Source: Plutella xylostella (taxonomy: Eukaryota > Arthropoda > Insecta > Lepidoptera > Plutellidae). From it: a stretch of 64,000 nt of DNA. Below, in pieces: positions 48,726 to 59,263 of the stretch; position 1 is the first letter of the stretch; each line of letters starts with the position of its first letter. The DNA lies in NCBI RefSeq assembly GCF_932276165.1, contig NC_064000.1:868001-932000 (forward strand), written 5' to 3'. Below the pieces are notes generated by a model. That model searched no databases, was not told the origin of the DNA, and was given only the letters and a program-made list of their open reading frames with translations. The translations under genes and the position numbers were made by a program.

Positions 48726-49348
48726 CTCTTTCCACGTCGAGTAGTTAGGTTACACTTGTAAAAAACGATTAGCGCACCGAGGGGGGGACCCAAGTTCATA
48801 GATAAAACAATATCCTTGATCATGTTTAGGTCACGGCGATGAAATGTAGTTCTGGGACACATGAATTTTCACTTACCGTTCGTTATATTCTTTATTTATT
48901 TGAATAAATGTATTTCGTAACAATACTTTAACTATTAATGTATCAAATGAAACTAAGTTTAAATCTAAACACTCAATATTTTTTCATCAATGAAGAATAA
49001 TACAAAACGAGATGACCTGGGGACAAACACGGCAATGAAAAATTTGGAGGTTTAATATTTTTTTGTAAAGTATCCATTAATCCTATTGATAAAATATTTA
49101 GTGCTTCATATAGATTACTATTCCACATAACCGGAAAAAAATATTAGAAAATTAAAACTTTGTTTTTTAGTACCGATTTCATTGATGCCACGCAAATTTT
49201 GGCCGCGGGAAATTCACCCAGAAACATATCGAAAGGTTACACTCCACCTTTTAATCACTCTCTCTTATTTTGAATTAGTTCGGTTGGATGATTTGTGACC
49301 TTATTAATTTGGTACAATGGCTATCATTAGGTTGAACTTGAAACGGCC

Positions 49349-49467
49349 AGGTGTTGCAAAAAGGGTATACTAAGCCGAAACCAGCATGTTATATCTAAAC
49401 CCGAATCTGAATTCAAAATTCGCGAAAAAAAAAACTTATGTGGTTTACCCTTTTTGCAACACCCTGT
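49349..49467. mobile_element. MITE family 1
   Basis: AGGTGTTGCAAAAAGGGTAT, ACTAAGCCGAAACCAGCATG; right end ACCCTTTTTGCAACACCCTG. Left terminus slightly decayed. Confidence 0.75.
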
Positions 49468-49750
49468 TATTAATCTAAGTGAAATAGGTTATGTATGTGC
49501 GTACCTATGTGTCTCGCGGGACTAGGCATACATAGCTGGCATTAGCTAACACGGGTAATATAGTTTAGTGACGTAATTTGTGTAACAGAGTCGTTGCAAT
49601 AGTGTATCAGTTTCAGCTATTTGGGTTGTGGGGCCGTTTTTCTAAGATTGGATAATTCTAACACTCAGTTTCTAGGCTATATAGTTGATATTGACTTCAC
49701 TCGACTGCAGCCGATAGCGTGCAGTCGACATCATGACTGCATGCAACTGC
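49468..49750. other. No feature recognised
   Basis: About 280 bp between two MITEs; no coding or repeat signal. Confidence 0.4.
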
Positions 49751-49816
49751 AAATTCCCTTTTTGCAAAACTCTTTATATTCAACTGAATATAAAGAGTTT
49801 TGCAAAAAGGGAATTT
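49751..49816. repeat. Perfect 32-bp palindrome with 2-base spacer at a MITE end
   Basis: Left arm AAATTCCCTTTTTGCAAAAC, TCTTTATATTCA; spacer AC; right arm exact reverse complement (49785-49816). The TTTTTGCAAAA part is a family-1 MITE end, and the MITE continues rightwards to CAACCCCCTGTATA at 49897. Confidence 0.9.
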
Positions 49817-49897
49817 TGAAATTCTGATTTAATTTTTGGGCTTAGATATAACATGTAAGTTTTGGCTAAGTATACCCTTTTTGCAACCCCCTGTATA
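49817..49897. mobile_element. MITE family 1, right half
   Basis: TTTTTGGGCTTAGATATAAC .. TTGGCTAAGTATACCCTTTT, TGCAACCCCCTGTATA. Its left half has been replaced by the palindrome at 49751. Confidence 0.7.
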
Positions 49898-50111
49898 GCA
49901 ACGTCGCTACGATGCGGTTTGTCAGTGGTCAGCCTTCTACATATCTATCGGACTAAAGGGCGTCCCCACAGGGCGTCCCACACTTCGTTGACACAGTAGC
50001 GTGAAAAATTTAGCTTCACTATTTAATTCCGGTTGACAATCACAATAATGTAAATCCACGTAAATCAAATAACAATGGGTTATTTCCAAACGTCAATTTC
50101 AGGAACATTAA
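49898..50111. other. No feature recognised
   Basis: GGGCGTCCCCACAGGGCGTC near 49967 is a short direct repeat. Otherwise nothing seen. Confidence 0.4.
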
Positions 50112-50236
50112 GGGTGTTACCACAAAAACTTAAACAGTGTTCAACAGATGTTTAGCGCTGTCAAACGCCTACAAAATCTGTCAAATTTCGTTTTAAACAC
50201 TTGTTAAACAGTGTTTAAAGTTTTTTGTGGTAGCAC
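50112..50236. mobile_element. MITE (GTGTTACCACAAAAA family)
   Basis: Left GGTGTTACCACAAAAACTTA, AACAGTGTT; right AACAGTGTTTAAAGTTTTTT, GTGGTAGCAC; inner GCGCTGTCAAACGCCTACAA. A reverse copy is at 55597-55722. Confidence 0.82.
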
Positions 50237-51407
50237 AGTTAAATTTGCGACAGGAGGCTTTCAATTTATGCCGCGTCCAACAACAGATTGCTTTGCAGAG
50301 GATATTGTGAAATGGCCCAGAGATGAAATATTATCCGAAATCCAGTGTAATTAATGTTTCGGTTCATAAGTCAAGTATAATAAATAGATCCCTTATCTTT
50401 ACAAGTAATCGAACTTAAGGCAGTTGAGAAATAAAGACCATCAAGTTAGGCGTAGCACTTGGGGTAGCAATAACTATGACCCATTTTTTTTTATCTAAAA
50501 CGGTTCAGCCGTTTGAGAGTGTGGGAGCTACGCTTTCACAAATAGATACATACGCAGCTACACAGACACGTAAAACTCATAACAACCCTCTTTTTCATCG
50601 AGGGTTTGCGTCTAAAGTTAATACTGTTAACACTGACCTAACAACTGGAATATCACTGATAAAAAGGCACCCTGTATACACTGGCCACATGCAGTGATAT
50701 ATTTCACTGCCACATTTCCACTTCGCAGTGAAAAACAGAGTGTACCGGGCCGTTGTAAATCCACCAGAGAGCTATACAGGGTGGCGATTTTTTTTTGGAT
50801 AATGATTTTGAATCATAATGGACAATTATACTATACTATAATTATGTATAACTTTGAAAATTAGGTAGGTCTGTATGTATGCTTGAAAATATATGAAAAA
50901 AGAAACCTAAAATATAGCAAAAGTAAATAATTAAACCATAACTTTAACGGATCAAAGTCACAACCTGATAAATAAAAAATTGAATTTTCCACTTACAATT
51001 GTTTCAAAAACATCCTTTACACTTATCTTTTTTGTGCTTCGCCTTTAAAGTAAAACAAATGAGGCGGGCTTATTGCCACAAATAAATCTCCTCGAGCACT
51101 GTATGCGTTTGTTAAACATCGCGCGCCATTACGAATGGGTGTTTTTAGGGTTCCGTGAAAACCTGAAAAACAATACGGAGAACCCTCAACCATAGACTAA
51201 TACACTAATATTATGTCTATGCCTCAACCGATCACATTTTTTTCCGTTCGTCTGTCTGTCAAGAGGTAAGCAAGATCCTTTATTTATATATTTATGTATA
51301 ATGTATATCATTGTCCTTCAAAAAACATCCAATAGTATTCTAATACCATTTTAGGGCTTCAAAAGTAAGTATGACACTAAAAACTATCCCCATTTCAGTA
51401 AGAAAAA
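50237..51407. other. Repeat scraps in plain DNA
   Basis: 50440-50610 is a reverse copy of the repeat at 38754 (AAAACGGTTCAGCCGTTTGA .. CATAACAACCCTCTTTTTCA). 50771 has a single TACAGGGTGGCGATTTTTTT end. 51148-51265 (GGGTTCCGTGAAAACCTG .. CCGTTCGTCTGTCTGTCAAG) is a common lepidopteran repeat form. No coding signal. Confidence 0.45.
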
Positions 51408-51640
51408 TCATCATCATCATCACGACCCATCACGTCCCCACTGCTGGGGCACGGGTCTCCTTCCAATGAAGGAAGGGTTTAGGCCTAGTCCATCACGCTG
51501 GCCTAGTGCGGGTTGGTGGACCCCAACACAAGCAACCTTGTGCTTAGTGAGTTGTCGGGTAAGTGGGCAACCCGACTGTCAGATGTTTTCAAGCCGCCCG
51601 AAGGCCTCTAGAAGGACTAGGCTTAACTACGTAAGAAAAA
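51408..51640 (-). repeat. RTE LINE 3' UTR fragment
   Basis: ATCATCATCATCATCACGAC, CCCCACTGCTGGGGCACGGG, TCCTTCCAATGAAGGAAGGG, TAGGCCTAGTCCATCACGCT on the plus strand: the reverse of an RTE 3' end with a (GAT)n tail. Confidence 0.75.
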
Positions 51641-51840
51641 TGGATAAGACATTATAAATTTAATGAAGTATGTCATTGACAAAATTATAAATTTAATGAA
51701 GTATGTCATTGACAAAATTTATGAAAAACAAAGTTATACATATATATTGAAATACTTACAGAATATTCAATGGTACTGAACCCTTCCTACGTAATTATGA
51801 ATCGTACTTTACGGGTTTTTTATTTACAATAGAAGTTTAA
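51641..51840. other. Short tandem duplication
   Basis: TTATAAATTTAATGAAGTAT, GTCATTGACAAAAT occurs twice in tandem at 51652-51720. Nothing else. Confidence 0.6.
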
Positions 51841-52301
51841 GGGTGCTTTTCCACCAGAGATGTGCTATGCAGCTATGCTGCGAAGATGTGATATCTACGC
51901 TACGAAAATATGTGACCGTTTCCACCAATACTACGCTAGGTAGCTGTGCGAGGAAGATGCGCTACGAAGATGCGCCGCCGCAAAGTAGCTGTGCGAGAAA
52001 GATGCGCATCTCGAGCTTTTTGCTTCCACGATGGCATGTCTACTTTCAGTGAAAAACGCGGGCATACTGTAGGTCTGCTCTGCACATACATAGCTACACC
52101 ACTCGCGATGGTCCATAGCACATATCTATAGCACGCATCCATAGCACACATCCATAGCACGCATCATTCCATACAAAAAACATATCTTAGTTGAATCCGT
52201 TTCCACCAGTGCTAAGCTATGTGCACCAATAAATATGATTGGTGGATATCAAACGCATCCATAGCATCGTAGCATAGCACATCTCTGGTGGAAAAGCACC
52301 C
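51841..52301. mobile_element. MITE with word-like internal repeats, 461 bp
   Basis: Termini GGGTGCTTTTCCACCAGAGA, TGTGCTATGC and the reverse complement (28-30 bp perfect), flanked by TAA on both sides (51838-51840, 52302-52304), as in PIF/Harbinger elements. The interior repeats short words: GCTACGAAGATGCG, GCTGTGCGAGGAAGATGCG and GCTGTGCGAGAAAGATGCG on the left; CATCCATAGCACACATCCAT, AGCACGCATC on the right. CpG-rich compared with its surroundings. Confidence 0.85.
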
Positions 52302-52716
52302 TAAATTTGTAAGGCTCGTGCAGAGTTTCGGTTGTGGACGCTGAAGCATTTATATTGTTTGAACAAAATTGTGACCCTCGTTTGTAAAACCATGGAAATG
52401 GCAGCACGAGTAAAATAGAAGCCTTGGTTGTTTACATATAAAAAGTGAAATTTATGTGCACCCGAAAAAAATACTATTTACACTCACGAGCAATGATAAA
52501 ATTCCAGTGACAATAGCACCAAAATTAATTACGCCGTCTGAGAATAATTATTATGCATAGAACGGTATTCGTAACTATACTATGTCCATTATATTATTGG
52601 TTTTTTGACATTTGAAATCCCATACATATTTGACGACTGCAAAGGAAAACCAACTTTACTTACCAGACATAAGGAAACGTTAAAAATACAATAACATAGT
52701 GGAAGCTGTATAATTA
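52302..52716. other. Plain DNA with one MITE end
   Basis: At 52482 TTTACACTCACGAGCAATGA matches the end of the element at 58149. 52600-52680 (TTTTTTGACATTTGAAATCC) shows nothing clear. Confidence 0.45.
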
Positions 52717-53260
52717 TACAGGGTTTTGCAAAAAGGGTATACTAAGCCGAAACCTACATGTGCAGCATGTTATACCTATCTAAGCCCGAAACTGAAATCA
52801 GAATTTGAAAATTAGCGAATTTTTTTTTTCACGACGACCGAATGGCGTAGTGGTTAGTGACCCTGACTACTGAGCCGATGGTCCCGGGTTCGATTCCCGG
52901 CTGGGGCAGATATTTGTTTAAACACAGATATTTGTTCTCGGGTCTTGGATGTGCCCGTAAAATGGCAATAGGCCCGCCCCCTATTACATTGGGACTAACA
53001 TAACACTCTGGCGAAAAGTGGGTGCAGCAATGCACCTCTGCCTACCCCGCAAGGGAGTACATTAGTACAAGGCGTGAGTGTGTGTGTATGTGTTTTTTTT
53101 TCATTTTCCATAGAAACTTTGTTGGTCACGTGACTTTTACTATGGAAATATTTTTTTTTTTCGCGAATTTCCAAATTCTGATTTCAGTTTCGTGCTTAGA
53201 TATAACATGCTGCACATGTAGGTTTCGGCCTAGTATACCAATTTTGCAACACCCTGTATA
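52717..53260. mobile_element. MITE family 1 interrupted by SINE-B
   Basis: Left half 52717-52830 (ACAGGGTTTTGCAAAAAGGG, TATACTAAGCCGAAACCTAC), right half 53094-53260 (CATGTAGGTTTCGGCCTAGT, ATTTTGCAACACCCTGTATA). A SINE-B copy sits in the central T run. Confidence 0.88.
52834..53093 (+). mobile_element. SINE family B, full copy nested in a MITE
   Basis: ACGACCGAATGGCGTAGTGG, TTAGTGACCCTGACTACTGA, GTCCCGGGTTCGATTCCCGG, CCCTATTACATTGGGACTAA, GTACATTAGTACAAGGCGTG, then (TG)n and T run. Confidence 0.92.
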
Positions 53261-53683
53261 AGTGGAACTTCTTCAGTGCTCGAGAGTAAATTTTGAAAAA
53301 GCTACAGTTATAAAACCGATGCATTTCGCGATGAAATAACTTTTTTAAATTTTACTGCATAATATTTTTGTACCTAATGAATGTTTTAAAATTTTCTGTT
53401 AATTTGTTCCTCCGATTTTGTTTGTGTTCTATGTGTAAATTGTATTTTTAATGTGTAAATGTAATTTTTAATGTTTTATATTATGAGTCCGTGGTTACTT
53501 GAAATAAATGAATTTATTATTTATTATATTATTATTATATGGCCGGATTAAAGTCTGTATTGCTCAGTATTTATGTTAAAAATACTACAGTGAAGCTATA
53601 AAGTGGATTATTTTCATAGTGAAATATAGTTTTGTTTAAAATGATTCTAACTAGGCAGCATCAGAGGCGATTCTCGTGTGATA
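53261..53683. other. LINE tail and a Tc1-like end
   Basis: 53400-53535 (GTTCTATGTGTAAATTGTAT .. TGAGTCCGTGGTTACTTGAA, ATAAATGAA then (TTATTA)n) looks like a LINE 3' end. 53587-53632 (CTACAGTGAAGCTATAAAGT) resembles the termini of the Tc1-like element at 46305. Confidence 0.5.
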
Positions 53684-53946
53684 AACACACACACACATAC
53701 ACACACTCACGCCTTGTACTAATGTACTCCCTTGCGGGGTAGGCAGAGGTGCATTGCTGCACCCACTTTTCGCCAGAGTGTTTTGTTAGTCCCAATGTAA
53801 TAGGGGGCGGGCCTATTGCCATTTTACGGGCACATCCAAGACCCGAGAACGAATATCTGTGTTTAAACAAATATCTGCCCCAGCCGGGAATCGAACCCGG
53901 GACCTTCGGCTCAGAAGTCAGGGTCACTAACCACTACGCCATTCGG
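53684..53946 (-). mobile_element. SINE family B, reverse full copy
   Basis: CACACTCACGCCTTGTACTA, GCCCCAGCCGGGAATCGAAC, CCGGGACCTTCGGCTCAGAA, ACCACTACGCCATTCGG. Only about 590 bp from the forward copy at 52834, so the two form an inverted pair. Confidence 0.92.
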
Positions 53947-54509
53947 TGTCATAAACACAGTTACTAAAAAAATTATTTTAATAACGCGAAGTTTACATTA
54001 TTTTACAGCGAATATGGCATGTCTACTTAAAAAATAAAGCTGTTTCTAGCGAAAATAAAATACTTACTTAATTAACTAGGTTTTAGGAGGTAGGTTCTAA
54101 AATTTCTCTTTTAATTAACCGATTCACCTGGCAGTTTCGGAAAAAATATTTTAAACCTGACTTAAGTAATATGGTATTTTTTCTCAATTGCCTGAATCCT
54201 AAAAACATTTCCATCTTATTCCTACGCGCTGCAATGGTGTGTTTGTTCGCCCTGATTTGATCTTCCGTCTCTTTCTGACTCGTTCTGATTTTCATGAATA
54301 TGAAAGCTGCTATGTACTTACACACGCAAATATTAGCTTGAATAATTTTGAAGGCATTTATAGTTCAGTATAATGACTTAAAATATTGAAATAAAAGCCA
54401 TAAGATGAGTGTAAAATGCTATAATTCTTATCCCTGATATTCCAAATTACTTAGCCCACGCTCGCGAGGAAAAATAGTAGAGCATAAAGCGACAGCGATT
54501 ATAACCTTA
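53947..54509. other. No feature recognised
   Basis: About 560 bp of AT-rich DNA; an 80-codon minus frame at 54083-54325 has no recognisable content. Confidence 0.45.
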
Positions 54510-54651
54510 GGCCCTGTTTCACAATGTCTGGTTAGTGGCTACCTGTGAGATAAAATACATGCTGTCACTGACAAAAAAAAAATAACAGAGAGTGACGGCA
54601 TGTATTTTTATCTCACAGGTAGCCACTAACCAGACATTGTGAAACAGGGCC
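54510..54651. mobile_element. MITE, palindromic, TTA target duplication
   Basis: Left GGCCCTGTTTCACAATGTCT, GGTTAGTGGCTACCTGTGAG; the right arm is the reverse complement to GAAACAGGGCC. Flanked by TTA (54507-54509, 54652-54654). Arms of about 65 bp. TSD form suggests PIF/Harbinger origin. Confidence 0.88.
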
Positions 54652-55312
54652 TTAATGTAACAAAGTTCCTTCCACATTAAAAAGGTCAGGAAATCATTAG
54701 AAAATAAGTCTTTCAGTGCCTTAAAAGCTTTCATTATATTAAGGAGCTTACCTCATTACGTTTACAGATTAATTTCAGTCGACCGCAACAAATGAATTTC
54801 AGCTTTACTGAATTTGTGAAGTGACTTAAGTGATCCTTTGTCCGATAGAACTCCGTAGAAAAAAATCAGCAGAACATAAATCTGTTTTCGTTTTTTAAAG
54901 TAACTTAGGTACTTTGTTACCTATTTGTTTGTAATCATTTAAAATAAAAATAGACCTTACGACATTTTTTTATCTATAATGTTGACAGTCTTTCCCTGAT
55001 ATATGCGCACAGGTTTGGGAACATTACCATATTATTATTGGAAAAGAGTAACCTACTATCAGAACAAAAAATAAATTTTGTAAAATTCGCTCCAGTCTAA
55101 ATTAAACGCCACCAGATAAACATTTCAAAATGGAGGCTGCAAAAATATATTTCCTGAATATATGCATTCATTTTGCCAACCATTTGTACGACGCATGTAC
55201 AAAATGTAACCTGCCGCACGTTTTCAGTTAGTAAAACAAACATTTTTTCAGGCCATGGATTCAGTGAAAAGATTTGTGTAAAGTTGAAAAATATCACGTT
55301 GGGTGAAACGTA
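54652..55312. other. No feature recognised
   Basis: About 660 bp of AT-rich DNA without repeat or coding signal. Confidence 0.5.
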
Positions 55313-55480
55313 ATAGATAGATAGATAGATAAAGCGTTTATTTGATCCACTTTCTTACATACACAACAAATCAAAATGAACATAGTTGTACTTATAACTA
55401 AATAGTAGCTATGACAAAGACAGGTTTGTACTTAACAGGTTGTGTGTTGAGGCGGACAAAAAGGGTGAAGTAACTCAGCG
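55313..55480 (-). repeat. LINE 3' tail, (TAGA)n
   Basis: (TAGA)n then TAAAGCGTTTATTTGATCCA: on the minus strand AATAAACGCTTTATC followed by (TATC)n, a LINE 3' end. Body beyond 55480 not recognisable. Confidence 0.6.
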
Positions 55481-55596
55481 TGGATGTTTACTCTAGGAGC
55501 AAACCGTTGATTTTTAGTTACCTCTCATTTAAATTGTTCCAAGGGTGCCTAAGTACTTAAATTGTGAGCAAAAAAACTACTTAAAAGTATACCGTA

Positions 55597-55722
55597 CTAC
55601 CACAAAAAACTTTAAACACTGTTTAACTGGTGTTTAAAACAACATTTGACAGATTTTGTAGGCGTTTGACAGCGCTGAACATCTGTTAAATACTGTCTAA
55701 GTTTTTGTGGTGAGGCCCATAA
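55597..55722. mobile_element. MITE (GTGTTACCACAAAAA family), reverse copy
   Basis: CTACCACAAAAAACTTTAAA, CACTGTTTAACTGGTGTTTA .. GTTTGACAGCGCTGAACATC .. AAGTTTTTGTGGTGAGGCCC. Relative of 50112-50236. Confidence 0.8.
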
Positions 55723-55957
55723 TGTCTTGAAGAAAATTACCTATGTTCGTTTGATAATATTGTAAAGGTTAGGATTCCAAGCATTTTTTTGCTGTCAATA
55801 GATACTTTTGACGAATCCCGTATAGTCCTGATAGTATTTAAGCTGAAAGATCTAGGTTTAAACCCCGACTGGGGCAATTTAAACTCTACTTTCTCTACAA
55901 CTATGTTTAAATTACATGTAATGTTATTGTTAGTGTCACTGTTATGGTTATTATCTA
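55723..55957. other. No feature recognised
   Basis: A short SINE-like CCCGACTGGGGCAATTTAA at 55863 may be a decayed SINE-B head. Otherwise nothing. Confidence 0.35.
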
Positions 55958-56179
55958 TACAGGCTGATGCAAAATTGATGTAGGCCGAAAGGGGGTAACC
56001 CAGCTCATCATTCTAAATAAATTGATTTTGTTCTACAAATTTAATATTATATTCGTAAAAATGTTTACTCCACATAGCAAGTGTCAATGGCAAAGTTTTT
56101 TTCGCGAATTTTCAAAAGGTTTTTTCTGAGTCACCGTCTTTTGCCTTACTATAGGTACCTATTTCGCAACACCCTGTAT
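55958..56179. mobile_element. MITE family 1, diverged
   Basis: TACAGGCTGATGCAAAATTG at left, TTTCGCAACACCCTGTATA at right; interior GGGGGTAACCCAGCTCATCA. Confidence 0.7.
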
Positions 56180-56610
56180 ATTTTACGTGACTTAGCTGCT
56201 CGTACACTGAGTAGAAATCAGAGAAATAAGCTGACAGGGCCACATCTGTCCAGGGACCGATAAGCGACGGCGAAAACGAGTACTAAAGCGAAAACCGCTA
56301 CATAATGTGGGACACCCCCCACTCTATCTAGTTTTTAGTCGCACACTCGCAATTTGAGTTTATTTTTTTTAAAAGCGTCCTCTATTCCGCAACTTGAAAA
56401 TAATTTTTCAGCGGTTTTTTTTTCACTTTTTCTGCGGGAACAGGAAGCTTCATAATTTTTCAAAGAGATTTATTGGTCTGACATTCATTGCTGTTGAAAC
56501 TGAAAATTTAGTAGAGGTTTTTTGCAGAATATTTCATTAAGTTTTTTTTTTGTTAGTTTGTCTGACAGTTTATATGATAGTTTCCAATATGAATATAACT
56601 CCGTTAGTTA
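56180..56610. other. No feature recognised
   Basis: About 430 bp, T-rich; no coding or repeat signal. Confidence 0.45.
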
Positions 56611-56822
56611 TCCTAACTAATATTATAAATGCAAAAGTAACTGTGTCTGTCTGTCTGTCTGTCTGTCTGTTACTCTTTCACGCCAAAACTACTGAACGGA
56701 TTTGAATGAAATTTGGTATACATACGGTCTAGACCCTGGGAAAGAACATAGGCTACTTTTTATCCCGGAATTTCCACGGGAAAACTTTTTAAGGCGAAGC
56801 GAAGCGCGCGGGAACAGCTAGT
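56611..56822 (+). mobile_element. Helitron-like (CTGT)n element, copy 4
   Basis: TCCTAACTAATATTATAAAT, GCAAAAGTAACTGTG, (TCTG)n .. GGCGAAGCGAAGCGCGCGGG, AACAGCTAGT. Preceded by GTTAGTTA. Confidence 0.82.
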
Positions 56823-57189
56823 TTAGAATAACTTTACCAACGTAAAAACCCCCGACATTCAACACTAAAATTCGGATCTTTTGTGCGGACACCCGATTTT
56901 GATAAAATATGGCCAAGAATACTCGGTCGGTTTAGTCGTTTGGAACACGCTACCAAAGCCAGATACACACATACAGACTGAACTTATAACAGCCCTCTTT
57001 TTGCCGGGGGTTCAAAAACCTGCAGGCCCTGCTTTGTTTATATTACTTGTAATAACCCAAGTATTCTGGATTTCTCCATAGAAATCCTATTCGCCGGCTG
57101 TTATGTAAATAAGGTAAAATGCAAATAGGATATTTGTGTTTTTAAATAGCGTCTTTTCCAAGATTATGTTGGATTATTACTGAAATGCG
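56823..57189. other. Reverse copy of the dispersed repeat at 38754
   Basis: 56865-57015: CCGATTTTGATAAAATATGG, CCAAGAATACTCGGTCGGTT, TATAACAGCCCTCTTTTTGC, CGGGGGTTC. The rest shows nothing. Confidence 0.55.
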
Positions 57190-57262
57190 AGCCGTGGTGC
57201 CGCGATGGCTAAACGGATGAGGCATCGTCCTCTCATTCGCGTGGTCGTGGGTTCAAATCTTA
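57190..57262 (+). mobile_element. SINE family C head, truncated
   Basis: GTGGTGCCGCGATGGCTAAA, CGGATGAGGCATCGTCCTCT, CGTGGTCGTGGGTTCAAATC: tRNA-like with a B box, cut off by the SINE-A copy that follows. Confidence 0.7.
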
Positions 57263-57268
57263 TGTACT

Positions 57269-57604
57269 TCTATTCTATTCTATTCTATTCTCTGTGGGGG
57301 TGTAAGTACCTGCACCTGGCTCTCTCGAATGGAACCTTTGTGCATATCCCCAAGATCTAAACTGCCTTCCTAAGATTAGACCATTTCCCACCACGCTGGT
57401 CCACTGCGGGTTGGTGGGTTCACATATCTAGATGTGCTAAATCTAGATATACAGGTTTCCTCACGATGTTTTCCTTCACCGTAAGAGCGATGGTATACAT
57501 TGTACTTAAATTCAGAAAAGAACTCATTGGTACATGTCAGCGCCGGGATTCGAACCCGCAACCCGTGAGAAGCGGGTGCTTACCCGACTGAGCTACCACC
57601 GCTC
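57269..57604 (-). mobile_element. SINE family A, reverse full copy
   Basis: (CTATT)n start, GTGTAAGTACCTGCACCTGG .. CCACTGCGGGTTGGTGGGTT .. GTCAGCGCCGGGATTCGAAC, CCGCAACCCGTGAGAAGCGG, ACTGAGCTACCACCGCTC. A and B boxes intact on the minus strand. Confidence 0.92.
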
Positions 57605-58148
57605 CGATGTGACTTATGTACTTACCATTGAATTGTTTTCAATAAAATAATATATTTTATAAGTACAATCAAACAGTGCTCTGACGTGTCAACACAAACA
57701 TCATGAAACCAATCTAAATACAAACATTATATACAGTAGAAATTACAGAATAGGCGGTCTTATCGCCAACAGCGATCTCTTTCAGGAAACCTTTTGGTGG
57801 AGGACAGGATGAGTTGAAAGTGTTGATGATATACAAAAGTTTTGAATGTACGGTGAGCCTCATAAGTATCTACTTATATACACTTTTGTACCTTGTCAAA
57901 CTACAAGTACAAAGCCCCTTTGTACACAATAAAGTCGAGGGTCTCTATTCTGGGTGCAATCACAGTATACCTAATTGCGACCCAAATTAAGTGACTCCAA
58001 AGTACACAATAACTTGAGTGAGACCCTTTTGGCATTCCGCGGAGATGTTTCTGTGGTGATTTCCAGTGACAACTTTGTAGTAAAAAGGTTAGGAAACAAT
58101 CCCCGTTTATGTATGTAATAAATAAAATACCCAGGTAGGTTATATACA
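57605..58148. other. No feature recognised
   Basis: About 540 bp. Overlapping open frames at 57901-58153 on the minus strand show no recognisable domain. Confidence 0.45.
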
Positions 58149-58541
58149 TACACTCACGAGCAAAGAAGGTGAAAGGAAAACTTAATTATTACAGAAGGCG
58201 TCATTACGTTCGTTCGTGACTGAGGTCACAACACTAAGGGCCAGCTGAAAACCAGCGCTGTGGCCTCTCTGGCCACAGCACACGCTGAGCTGGTGCCTTT
58301 TTGACGCTCTGGACAGCAACCTTGTTTGTTTGTATTGTATTATTTTCTGTTTTTTTTTTCATATATATTTTTTGTAGTATTCTTTTTCTTTTTTGTTTCT
58401 GTTTTTATTGTTCAGTGTGTCAAATAAATGTTTCTTTCTTTCTTTCTTTCTTCTTTCTTCTTTCATTAAGTTAGTTATGGCCGTTTAGGAGTAATTTGTT
58501 GATTTTCTCAATGGAACTTTTTCATTGCCCGTGAGTGTATT
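58149..58541. mobile_element. MITE (TACACTCACGRGCAA termini) interrupted by a LINE/SINE tail
   Basis: Left TACACTCACGAGCAAAGAAG, right TTTTTCATTGCCCGTGAGTG, TA. Flanking TA fits Tc1/mariner. At 58229-58478 lies an inserted LINE/SINE 3' end: GGCCAGCTGAAAACCAGCGC .. CAAATAAATGTTTC(TTTC)n. Related pieces: 52482 and 60535-60625. Confidence 0.75.
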
Positions 58542-59082
58542 ATATTATCCGCTATAGGTGCTTACATGTTGGATTGTGTTGGTTGAGTTTCGGTCAACGC
58601 AAGTCTAGGTCAGGTAGGTTAAGTCTAGTTTCATTATTAAATTATTAAGTAACTACCAAATAGGTAATAAGATTAAAACCTGATAAAATTGCACACTCTA
58701 TATACAATTTTTTTTTTTTAAGATTTTATTTTCACTCCACAGACTTTATGTCCGTGCCTTTTTGAGAGATCAATATAATATTGTGAGAGTTAGGTTGTTT
58801 TTTATCTTCATCTTTTAACTATGAAGATAACAAACAACCTATACAGTTAAAAATACCTACTTTTTTCTATTCAATTTTATTCCAGCCATTTCTACCCAGT
58901 GGAAGACAGATGGGAGATAAAAACTTTTAGACAGGTTGTACCTCAAAAAACTCAGGACTCTCACAAAATTAAGTCTTAAATTGAAGTGGTAAAAAGGCAG
59001 AATTTCCACAGGTCAACAAAAACTTAATAAGATATGAAACAGCGGGTCAACTGTCCCGGGCGAATTGAAACCTGCCCGGGGC
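58542..59082. other. Inverted repeat near 58790; otherwise plain DNA
   Basis: GTTGTTTTTTATCTTCAT at 58794 and ATGAAGATAACAAACAAC at 58820 form a hairpin with a 9-base loop. Nothing else recognised. Confidence 0.55.
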
Positions 59083-59263
59083 TTTCCTGACCGTCTTGTG
59101 CGGGTTTTGCAATTTTTTTAAACGAAAAAAGTTTTGGTTTCCATCTGTCACCTGCATACATTATCTGTCAAAAGTTTCATGATAGTTTCCGCAAGAGGCG
59201 CCACTTTTTATGCGAGAAAACGTAAACTTTTATAGTTTTCGATAAACTATCAAACAACAACAA
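59083..59263. mobile_element. MITE-like repeat, family D, copy 2
   Basis: CTGACCGTCTTGTGCGGGTT, TTGCAATTTT .. CATACATTATCTGTCAAAAG .. GAGAAAACGTAAACTTTTAT, AGTTTTCGATAAACTATCAA. Confidence 0.7.

Larger units (their letters stand above)
44998..49219. mobile_element. Large composite TIR transposon, copy 2 (4-bp TSD AGAA)
   Basis: Same termini as copy 1 (GGGTGGATTTCAACAAG .. GGGAAATTCACCC), flanked by AGAA at 44994-44997 and 49220-49223. It carries the same cargo in the same order: CACGG repeats (45173), RTE fragment (45560-46005), reverse RTE fragment (47320-47930), SINE-A remnant (47931-48138), right repeat cluster (48290-48500). Private to this copy: a Tc1-like insertion (46305-47282) and loss of about 370 bp at 48138. 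It lacks the hAT-like element and shows its empty site at 48718. Confidence 0.9.
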
